Positions 5,771 through 12,775 of a stretch of 13,419 nt of DNA are shown here, piece by piece. The notes below the pieces were generated by a model. It made no database searches and was not told where the DNA came from. It was given only the letters and a program-made list of their open reading frames with translations. The stretch lies in contig DOFA01000050.1 of NCBI GenBank assembly GCA_003532195.1, positions 1 to 13,419 of the forward strand, read 5' to 3'. The first letter of the stretch is position 1, and each line of letters opens with the position of its first letter. The stretch comes from Clostridiales bacterium (GTDB lineage: Bacteria; Bacillota; Clostridia; Saccharofermentanales; UBA5734). The position numbers were made by a program, and so were the translations under genes.

Positions 5771-7106
5771 GAAGATCGATCCTTTCCATGTATCTCATAT
5801 CCACTCTCAGACTGGGGATGGCGCCCATCTGCTTGTGGTAGTCCCAAGCCTTTTGAAAGGCTTTCCCGGTTCCGTTTGATGTAATGAACGGATTGCTGGT
5901 CCAGACATACTTTCCCGGCAGCGAGCCCGGTGTGCCCAGATGACCCATAAAAGCGATGTCCTGCCCAAAAAACAGCTTGCAGACAGGCGAAACCGGCGCC
6001 TGAACATAGTCGAAATCCAGGCCGCACCAGGGCATCCCCCAAAGCTGGCAAAGGTTATATAAGCCAGACAGCTTGTCCGTCAGCATCTCGATGCCGATCA
6101 CGTCCAGGTCATCAAAATCGCCGGCCAGTTTTCGGAAGTAATTCACGGAGCCTTCGATCAGGCTATCCGGCAGATTAAAGTCAAAACAGCCACCCTGATC
6201 CAGGTATAGTGCCTTGAAATGGTAATCCTTCAAGATCGAAGCGATGTTTTCAAACATCATCTCCTGCCAGGCGCTGTTCCCCGGATCTATATAGGCCAAT
6301 TTGTTGGTGTCCCCGTTCCAGCCGACGGGTTCCCCTTTTTTATTCTTCATTTGGATCGCTTCATAATCGGCAATGCCATTTGTCGCGGTGTCATATCCCC
6401 AGAAGTTCAGGTGCGGCATGACCGATATCCCGCAAGACGCTGCCCTGTTTACAGCGTCAGCCAGTCTTTCCCGGCCGCCAAGCGCCTCCGCCGCCTTGTA
6501 AAAAGGATATCCGGTGTCATAAGGCGCATTCCATCCCGGTATGTAGACCAGCGACTTTTCCGCCAGCCTGTTTTTCGCGAGCAGCTTGACCAGCTCGGTA
6601 AGATCCAGGTAATTGTGATAAATTTCGCCTTCGGGAAGCCATAGGTCCAGAATGAAGATCCGTTCAATATCCGGCTTCCTGTATTTGCCGATGCCCGGTT
6701 CCCCGCCGTTCTTGAAAGCTGCAACGGCTTCTTCGATGCTTGCCTGGCTCGAAAAATATAGATCCGTCTTTAAATTTCCTAAAGACAGATCGATTTCAAT
6801 GGCATTGTCAAGAAAGGACAAGTCTGTAACCTTGTTGTTGGCGTAAGGATCATGATTGACAATTCGCAAGCTGATGATATCGCCATCGCACTCAAACAAG
6901 ACCAGCGGGACTGACATCGGTCCGATCATGGAGACCGGGATCTGGCCGGTCTTTTCCAGTTTGATTCCCGAATTGCATGGCAAATGAACGGATTGGGCCC
7001 GGCTGATCTTCACCTTCGCCGCGAGGTGATTTCTGGTTGCTGAAATACGATGTCCCCGGACATCAATCAACCGTTGATGTTCATGGTAAGGAAAGCATTC
7101 TGCCAT
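5751..7106 (-). CDS. Putative TIM-barrel glycosidase of uncharacterised family
   Basis: A 451-residue protein with no signal peptide. The first 120 or so residues look like a beta-rich domain. The rest resembles a (beta/alpha)8 barrel of the kind seen in DUF6259-like and GH36/GH101-related proteins. Barrel-type segments are IFILDLWLPEG (150-160), LVYIPGWNAPYDTGYP (186-201), VMPHLNFWGYD (229-239), ALYLDQGGCFDFN (299-311) and VIGIEMLTD (336-344). D303 and E340 are placed like the nucleophile and acid/base of retaining glycosidases, which is inference. The GxPGSLPGKYVW loop (391-402) is also notable. It begins 13 bases after the ADP-ribosylglycohydrolase stop with GGAG six bases before the ATG, and overlaps the amidohydrolase by 20 bases. 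The substrate is unknown; an imported oligosaccharide is likely from context. Confidence 0.65.
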   Translation of the reverse strand: MAECFPYHEHQRLIDVRGHRISATRNHLAAKVKISRAQSVHLPCNSGIKLEKTGQIPVSMIGPMSVPLVLFECDGDIISLRIVNHDPYANNKVTDLSFLDNAIEIDLSLGNLKTDLYFSSQASIEEAVAAFKNGGEPGIGKYRKPDIERIFILDLWLPEGEIYHNYLDLTELVKLLAKNRLAEKSLVYIPGWNAPYDTGYPFYKAAEALGGRERLADAVNRAASCGISVMPHLNFWGYDTATNGIADYEAIQMKNKKGEPVGWNGDTNKLAYIDPGNSAWQEMMFENIASILKDYHFKALYLDQGGCFDFNLPDSLIEGSVNYFRKLAGDFDDLDVIGIEMLTDKLSGLYNLCQLWGMPWCGLDFDYVQAPVSPVCKLFFGQDIAFMGHLGTPGSLPGKYVWTSNPFITSNGTGKAFQKAWDYHKQMGAIPSLRVDMRYMERIDLHELFRK

Positions 7107-7119
7107 ACCAGACTCCGTA

Positions 7120-8649
7120 TCAATGAGCTGCTGGTTTATGAATCAGCCGAACCGGGATAATCCCCTTGGTTATATGCCCGATTGAACTGATTTCCAGCAG
7201 CAGGTCATACAGGCTGTCGTGCAATTCGCCGCACTCCAGGGTGAAGCCAAGATCGACCTTCGCCATATATCCATGATACTGCTGTAAAGGCAGACAAACA
7301 CTATTTTCCGGAAAAATTCGCAATCCTTCAGGAACATGCCATTTTAAACTGATCCACTGGTTGTTGAAGACTGTGTTCTCAACGGTCAGCTTAAACTTCT
7401 TCTGTGAACCGGAAGCGATAAAGGGATCGCTGTCAGATTCGAGAACCGTGGAAAACAATACGAATTCATTCCTGATGCAAAACGGCGATTGTTTGACAAT
7501 ATCCAGGAAGCTTTTCCACATATAATGATTGATCTTGCTTTCTGTCATATATAGCTTGTCGCTTGGCCCGACATTGATTGAATAGCCTGCCCCGGGACTG
7601 AGCACATCGCAGATTTTGGTTCCGAGGAATAATGGCGTTTGCAGGATAATCCTGTCGGTCAGTTCATCGATTGTCTTAGGTACAATAATGCCTTCATCGA
7701 CCAGGTTGATGCATATTGTTTTGATATCGCGGCCAACCGGTTCCGTCCACCTTGACGGAATACCCTTAATTCCCTTGATGATCCCTAAAATGGAACCCAG
7801 CGACGCAGCTGTGCAATCCGTATCTTCGCCGCAATTTACGGCTATGCAGATGCTCTTGCCAAAGTCATCTTCGCCATGCAGCCAGCCGGTGATCATCAGC
7901 GCGATATTGTTCGGCGCATGATTCCCGATTTGGGCAGGGGGAAATACTTCGATGGCTGACCGGTCAACCGGCGTTCCATAATCGCTGGGCAACAGGGTCA
8001 TGATTTCTGTTCTTGCTTCCTGCCAGGTCTTGCCTGATTGAGAAAGACTGACGGCCAACCGGACAGCATAGGCAATATTCGCCGAATCGGATATGCATGA
8101 AAGACCGATGTCGATCAGCTTATATTTGTCCGTTTCAACAAAAGCCGCGCTCTCGAGTGCAGCCAGAAAGACTTCCGCATAGACCCCTTCGCCGCAATGA
8201 TCGACAATTGCGTCCTCATAAGCATATTTTGCCGCTATCTCCGGATTTCCCGGGGCAAGGCAAGCCCAGATTTCCGAACGGATAAAGCTCCCGTTGCTAT
8301 TCTGAAAGGCATTATCCACATACCCCGATAAAGGGGGCGCCAAACCCATCCGCAGATTATTCTTGGCCACACCGTATTCACTGTTATGGCAAACATTATA
8401 AATCGTCCAGTATTCGGCCAGGATCGCCGCGTTGACCCGATTGCCAAATTTTTCGACCGCGTTCAGCCAGATCAGCTGCAGATCCAGATCGTCGTTGGGC
8501 AAGGGCTCCCCATGGGTTTCCTGCGAGTAAAACTCCAGGTTGAAAACGCCCCTTCGGCCTTCATAGGGCTCTCCGAGTGTCCCGCCGATGTTCTTGCCCA
8601 TCCAGCAGCCCAGTAATTTATCTTTGTATTCATCCAGATGCAGTTTCAT
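7120..8649 (-). CDS. ADP-ribosylglycohydrolase-family protein with C-terminal extension
   Basis: A 509-residue protein. Residues 1 to about 310 match the all-helical, dinuclear-magnesium ADP-ribosylglycohydrolase (DraG/ARH) fold: KLLGCWMGKNIGGTLG near the start, the acidic PNDDLDLQL (metal ligands D53, D54) and GEDTDCTAASLG (274-285, metal ligands D276 and D278). About 190 residues follow that do not belong to the domain and read as beta-rich, perhaps sugar binding. Characterised members remove ADP-ribose from protein or cleave related N- or O-glycosidic ribofuranosyl bonds. Here the gene lies among sugar hydrolases, 13 bases before a TIM-barrel enzyme and 28 bases after an SGNH hydrolase, so a carbohydrate or nucleoside-like substrate is more likely than protein de-ADP-ribosylation. 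The ATG at 8649 is chosen over the TTG at 8712, which would overlap the upstream gene. No signal peptide is seen. Confidence 0.85.
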   Translation of the reverse strand: MKLHLDEYKDKLLGCWMGKNIGGTLGEPYEGRRGVFNLEFYSQETHGEPLPNDDLDLQLIWLNAVEKFGNRVNAAILAEYWTIYNVCHNSEYGVAKNNLRMGLAPPLSGYVDNAFQNSNGSFIRSEIWACLAPGNPEIAAKYAYEDAIVDHCGEGVYAEVFLAALESAAFVETDKYKLIDIGLSCISDSANIAYAVRLAVSLSQSGKTWQEARTEIMTLLPSDYGTPVDRSAIEVFPPAQIGNHAPNNIALMITGWLHGEDDFGKSICIAVNCGEDTDCTAASLGSILGIIKGIKGIPSRWTEPVGRDIKTICINLVDEGIIVPKTIDELTDRIILQTPLFLGTKICDVLSPGAGYSINVGPSDKLYMTESKINHYMWKSFLDIVKQSPFCIRNEFVLFSTVLESDSDPFIASGSQKKFKLTVENTVFNNQWISLKWHVPEGLRIFPENSVCLPLQQYHGYMAKVDLGFTLECGELHDSLYDLLLEISSIGHITKGIIPVRLIHKPAAH

Positions 8650-8659
8650 ATTTTGGCAG

Positions 8660-8665
8660 CCTCCC
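8660..8665 (-). promoter_or_regulatory. Shine-Dalgarno GGGAGG that decides the ADP-ribosylglycohydrolase start
   Basis: GGGAGG on the minus strand lies ten bases before the ATG at 8649. The longer frame to 8712 begins with TTG, has no such site, and adds residues that do not look like the family N-terminus. Confidence 0.7.
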
Positions 8666-8677
8666 GATTTCAATGTC

Positions 8678-9268
8678 TTATAGCTCCAGGCAAGCCAGAA
8701 TGCAATCGGCAATCTTTTTCATTCCCAGATCGGAGGGATGATGCGCAACTCCTTTATGGGGGAACAGGCCTCCGGCCATATTCCGGGCATCTGTTCCCAA
8801 GGCGCTGATATCGGCCAGCTTGTATCCGTTCACGCTGACCGCACTTTCAATGACTCGCCGGGCGCTGGGCGAGTTCCAGAAGTGATTGGTGCAAATGACC
8901 TGGGCGGTATGATCCGGACTGAGGTAATCAACCAGCGCCTGATAATGATCCAGGAAATTATGGGTATCAACCTGGCTGTCATCGACGTTTTCGCCGATCT
9001 GGAGGATAATCGCCGATGCCTTGAAACTGTGGTATTGCAGCAAAGGATTCAGATCATATTCCCAATATCCCAGTTCGAAATCGCAAATATTGCGGATATC
9101 ATATTGCGAGTCCGGATTGACGGTATGGATTTTTTTCATCACCAGATGCACATAATCGTTTTCCCGGGCGCTGGCAGCCATCCCCCAATTGCCTGACCAG
9201 CCGATATCTTCCTTGGGCGGATGCAAGGTCAGGCTGTTGCCCATAAAGAGTATTCGCTCCAGATTCAT
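8678..9268 (-). CDS. SGNH/GDSL-type hydrolase (possible acetylesterase)
   Basis: A 196-residue compact protein of the SGNH hydrolase superfamily, near the minimum size for the fold. Block I is GNSLT with nucleophile S12. The oxyanion glycine and block III follow as GNWG (26-29) and GENVDD (92-97). Block V is represented by GVAHHPSDLGM (173-183), with H177 as the likely catalytic His. The usual Asp three residues before that His is replaced by V174, so the triad may be a dyad or use another acid. There is no signal peptide, so it acts in the cytoplasm. Many family members remove acetyl groups from xylan or rhamnogalacturonan fragments. Beside GH51 and a sugar importer, deacetylation of imported oligosaccharides fits best. 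A good AAGGAG stands ahead of the ATG. Confidence 0.8.
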   Translation of the reverse strand: MNLERILFMGNSLTLHPPKEDIGWSGNWGMAASARENDYVHLVMKKIHTVNPDSQYDIRNICDFELGYWEYDLNPLLQYHSFKASAIILQIGENVDDSQVDTHNFLDHYQALVDYLSPDHTAQVICTNHFWNSPSARRVIESAVSVNGYKLADISALGTDARNMAGGLFPHKGVAHHPSDLGMKKIADCILACLEL

Positions 9269-9298
9269 TGGTTTGTTCTCCTTAATAACCTGTCAATT

Positions 9299-10888
9299 CT
9301 ATTTTAATACCCTTGCCTTCATCTTTTCAATCGGCTGGATGCGAGAAAACCTGACCTCTCGCCGATCCGCGGTTTCGCGATTCAAGCCTTCCGCTTCCCC
9401 CGACTGATAGCTCAGGCAAACCACGGAGGCTGCCGGCAGCGTGACCAGCAATTCATGGCCGCCGGCGCCGGCGCTGGCGGATCCGCGCGAGACAGAGACA
9501 ACAGAAGGATTTTCAAAGGTATTGTTGGCGTGCGGATCGTCAGCCGCAAGCGTCTCGATCTGGACATCCGCGGGGAAAAAACCGTTATGCAGTTCAATGA
9601 TGACTTCCGTCGGATCAGCATATTGGGTGTTCACCAGCGTCAGCAGCGTTTTACCATCCTTGACCGACGCCGATGCCGTCACCCGCGGAACGTCATTGTG
9701 TGTTTCCGAGGCGCAAACCGTGCGGATACAGGTTGCGTTCTGGTGCGCCTTCATCATGTCAAACACGTGATAGGTTGGCGTGACGATCAGTTTTTCGCCT
9801 TCGCTCATGAAAAGCGAATGGATATAGTTGATCAGCGCCGTGATATTAGCCATTTTTACGATGTCGCAGTGATTGTTAAAAATATTAAGCGTGATTGCGG
9901 CAACCAGCGCCTCGCGCATGGTGCCTGTTTGCAGATATAGCGGCCGGTCATAGGACGGCACTCTTTTCGCCGATGTCCAGCTTCCCCATTCGTCAACGAC
10001 CAGTCCGACGTGCCGGGCAGGATCGAATTCATGCAGAATCGTAGCTTGATCCTCGATCAGTTTCTGCATTCCCATTGAGTTGCCAAGCTTCTGGTACCAC
10101 TCTTCCTCGCTGAATGTGTCATCGTTGCCGTCCGCCCCGCTGTAATAATGAAGCGAATACCCGTCCAGCTGTTTGCCTTCCCATCCGGGAGCGCGGTTGT
10201 TATAGCTCGCGAAGAACCGCCGCGACCAGTCGATGTTGTTCCAGATCGGGCCGCTGGCGATTGTTTCCCGGTTCTCAAGGATCGACCAGGAGATCGAGAC
10301 GACCCGGGAATAGGCCGCACAGTATTCTTCAGGCGTCATCATCCCGCCATGGTTGCCATTTTCGTTGCCCAAACCCCAGTATTTAATATTAAAAGGTTCC
10401 GGCGAACCGTTTTCTTCGCGCAGCTTGGCCAGGCCAGTCATGCCTCGCGGCATATTGCAGTATTCCATCCACTTAAACGATTCCAACGGGGCACTGCCAG
10501 CTACATTCAGGCAGATATACGGATCCGCGCCGGCCAGCCGGCAGAAGTCGATAAATTCGTGCGTACCAAAGTCATTGGCCTGGGCCTTGCCGTCAGCCCG
10601 ATAGGCCACCGCCAGTGAAACCGGTCGCTTCTCCGGCGGACCGATGCCGTCCCGCCAGTCATAAACCTCGGCGGTACAGCCGCCCGGCCAGCGGAAAACC
10701 GATGCGTTGATGGCGCGCAGCTTTTCCACCAGTTCCTGACGAATGCCGTGAATATTCGGGATGCCGGAGTTTTCGCCGACCCACACGCCGCCTTCAATGA
10801 GCGCCCCGATTTGCTCAACAAAGTAGCCGTAAATATTTTTCGATATAATACCCAGTTTTTCCGGGTAGATCACGTGGATTCTGTCCAT
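9299..10888 (-). CDS. GH51-type alpha-L-arabinofuranosidase
   Basis: A 529-residue enzyme with the (beta/alpha)8 barrel and C-terminal beta-sandwich of GH51. Visible markers are RWPGG (66-70), YDWRDGIGPPEKRP (76-89), the acid/base segment YWGLGNENG with E176, and LVVDEWGSW with nucleophile E300. These agree with a retaining furanosidase that removes alpha-L-arabinofuranosyl ends from arabinan, arabinoxylan or arabinogalactan fragments. The acid/base motif reads GNENGNHGG and not the common GNEMDGPWQ, so it may belong to a divergent subgroup with a different aglycone site. It lacks a signal peptide and should work inside the cell on imported substrate. The ATG at 10888 follows AGGAG by eight bases. 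It is the first enzyme gene after the binding protein, separated from it by a hairpin. Confidence 0.9.
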   Translation of the reverse strand: MDRIHVIYPEKLGIISKNIYGYFVEQIGALIEGGVWVGENSGIPNIHGIRQELVEKLRAINASVFRWPGGCTAEVYDWRDGIGPPEKRPVSLAVAYRADGKAQANDFGTHEFIDFCRLAGADPYICLNVAGSAPLESFKWMEYCNMPRGMTGLAKLREENGSPEPFNIKYWGLGNENGNHGGMMTPEEYCAAYSRVVSISWSILENRETIASGPIWNNIDWSRRFFASYNNRAPGWEGKQLDGYSLHYYSGADGNDDTFSEEEWYQKLGNSMGMQKLIEDQATILHEFDPARHVGLVVDEWGSWTSAKRVPSYDRPLYLQTGTMREALVAAITLNIFNNHCDIVKMANITALINYIHSLFMSEGEKLIVTPTYHVFDMMKAHQNATCIRTVCASETHNDVPRVTASASVKDGKTLLTLVNTQYADPTEVIIELHNGFFPADVQIETLAADDPHANNTFENPSVVSVSRGSASAGAGGHELLVTLPAASVVCLSYQSGEAEGLNRETADRREVRFSRIQPIEKMKARVLK

Positions 10889-10924
10889 TGCCTTGTCTCC
10901 TGACTATATTTACTCAGTGATGTG

Positions 10925-10962
10925 GCGGAGCAATACGCCGATTAATACGCCGATTGCTCCGC
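10925..10962 (-). repeat. Intergenic hairpin built on a 12-base tandem repeat
   Basis: The unit AATACGCCGATT occurs twice with no gap (10932-10943 and 10944-10955). It is flanked by a perfect 10-base inverted repeat, GCGGAGCAAT at 10925-10934 and ATTGCTCCGC at 10953-10962, with an 18-base loop. It lies 20 bases after the stop of the binding-protein gene and before GH51. No run of U follows on the minus-strand RNA, so it is not a standard terminator. It may protect the binding-protein mRNA 3' end or cause partial readthrough, a common way to make more binding protein than enzyme. Confidence 0.65.
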
Positions 10963-10982
10963 GTCCCAGGACTTGTATCAGA

Positions 10983-12728
10983 TCAATCGAAATACTTCTC
11001 ATTCTCGGTGAGCGCATTGTTGTAAATATCGAACAAAGTCTTGGCCGTATAGCCGGTAGAATCGAACATGGCTTGCAGCGTTGACTGAGTTTCTGCCCAG
11101 AGGGAATCAAATGCCGCCTGATCTTTGGCATAAATCAGTTTCCAGAAGTTCTCGTATACGCTTCCCATCCTGGATTGGAAATCCTTAATCTCATCGGGTA
11201 TGGTCGGATTCACAATCCGGGGTTCGGCGAAGGAATCACTGGCAGTTAACAGTTCGATATCCGTGAGATTTCCTTTAAAATTAACCTTATATTTCTCGAC
11301 CATGTAGTTTTCCCAACTGGTCTGCGCTTCAGTCTTCGGCTTTGCGCCTTCGCGCAGAGCCCAGCCACCGGAAAAGGGGACGCCGTATTTGGGATGGACG
11401 TTTCTGGGATTAACGTTGCGCCAGTATCCCGTTATGCCCATAAAGCTGTTAAATGCGGGATTGCCGCCTTCCGCCAGCATCAACGTTGCGTCTTCCCCGA
11501 GCTGTTCGCCTAATTCAGTAATATAGGGGACGCCATCGCTGTTCAAATCCCAATATTCACCCTGGGGGCCATAAGAGATATACCAGGCGTTATCATAATC
11601 CATACAGTAGTTGATAAATTCACAGACACGTTCAATTTTTTCAGTTTCGCCGCTTGAACTGACCCAAAGACCCAGACCGCCGTTAACATTTCCCAGGAGC
11701 CAAGGGCCGTTATAGCAGGATGTTGTCATATTGTCAAAGGGAAGCAATCTATAATCGGGATTGTTCCCCCAGGCGTAAAAAGCCAAAGCACGGCCGCCCG
11801 AAATTTTCGCGGTATAGTCTTCGAAGGTCGAAGTGACGGCGTCCGGATCAACCAAGCCCAGCTGGTTGGCGTCAAAGAGGAACTTTAAAACTCTTTTAAA
11901 TGGGCCGGCGTCATCCCAGATCAAGCTGTAAGAGAGATCTTCCTGATTGACTAAAAGCGGGTACATGGAGTAATTCCAACCGTACATCTCAGCAATAACC
12001 AGATTGAACAGGAATTGGCAGCTGGCGTCCCAACTGGGAAATCCAGTAATTGTAAAGGTATTTTGGCCGTCGGCATTCGTGGGATGAGCATCCTGGATCG
12101 TCTTAAAGAGCGGCAGGAAATCTTCCAATTCCTCAAGCTTGGGTTCGCCATTTTCCTCCACATATTCCATGTAATAGTTCCAGTTGAGACGCCAGCCATA
12201 TTCGATGCCGCCGATGGTTTGGAACTCGTCGGTCATACCATCGGGAATCGTATAGAGTTTCTCACCATCTCCGTACAGGTCGCGTTGATACTGAAGTGAG
12301 CCTTGGCTGAATTGATCATACAGATTGGGTAAAAACTCAGTATAATCATCAAAATTGATCAACGCGTTCGCAGCGATGCTGTTTGGCACAAAATCAACGC
12401 TGCCATATTTGGTAATATCTGGCAGGTCGTTTGCGGCCAGGGCCGTATTGTAACTTTCCGGCGAGAAAGAGATCATATTCAGTTTCACGCCGATGTCTTC
12501 TTCAATCTTCTTTGACCACCATAGATCGGTTACCAGTCCTGGCACACAAGCGTTGGACATAAAATCGATGGTGATCACATCCCGGGGAGCGGTTGCGGAA
12601 CTTGTCGTCTCAGCCTTAGTCGCTGTCGTTGGCGTTGTCCCGCTGGTGTCGGAGGTGGTTGTGCATGCCGTAACGATCATAGCCAGCATGACAAACAAGC
12701 AAAAGATTGCGGTGATTCTCTTTTTCAT
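10983..12728 (-). CDS. Sugar ABC transporter solute-binding lipoprotein (CUT1/Lpl-type)
   Basis: A 581-residue extracytoplasmic binding protein, larger than typical maltose-type binding proteins and closer to the LplA-like group used for complex oligosaccharides. The N-terminus is a lipoprotein signal: basic MKKR, a hydrophobic stretch, then the lipobox VTAC with C22 as the lipidated residue, followed by a Thr/Ser-rich linker to about residue 48. The mature domain begins near DVITIDFMSN and contains many Trp, Tyr, Asn and Asp residues, as expected for sugar binding. The gene follows the permease by 47 bases with AAGGAG nine bases before its ATG. It would capture an oligosaccharide outside the cell and hand it to the permease. 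No ATPase gene is in the window, so a shared MsmK-type ATPase elsewhere is likely. The exact ligand is unknown. Confidence 0.92.
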   Translation of the reverse strand: MKKRITAIFCLFVMLAMIVTACTTTSDTSGTTPTTATKAETTSSATAPRDVITIDFMSNACVPGLVTDLWWSKKIEEDIGVKLNMISFSPESYNTALAANDLPDITKYGSVDFVPNSIAANALINFDDYTEFLPNLYDQFSQGSLQYQRDLYGDGEKLYTIPDGMTDEFQTIGGIEYGWRLNWNYYMEYVEENGEPKLEELEDFLPLFKTIQDAHPTNADGQNTFTITGFPSWDASCQFLFNLVIAEMYGWNYSMYPLLVNQEDLSYSLIWDDAGPFKRVLKFLFDANQLGLVDPDAVTSTFEDYTAKISGGRALAFYAWGNNPDYRLLPFDNMTTSCYNGPWLLGNVNGGLGLWVSSSGETEKIERVCEFINYCMDYDNAWYISYGPQGEYWDLNSDGVPYITELGEQLGEDATLMLAEGGNPAFNSFMGITGYWRNVNPRNVHPKYGVPFSGGWALREGAKPKTEAQTSWENYMVEKYKVNFKGNLTDIELLTASDSFAEPRIVNPTIPDEIKDFQSRMGSVYENFWKLIYAKDQAAFDSLWAETQSTLQAMFDSTGYTAKTLFDIYNNALTENEKYFD

Positions 12729-12775
12729 CTTCTCTTTCTCCTTTTAAATATTTTATATTTAGTCAGAGGCATCGG

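Noticed and set aside
8650..8712. Longer N-terminus for the ADP-ribosylglycohydrolase from TTG at 8712
   Set aside because: It would overlap the SGNH gene, lacks a ribosome binding site, and adds residues unlike the family start.
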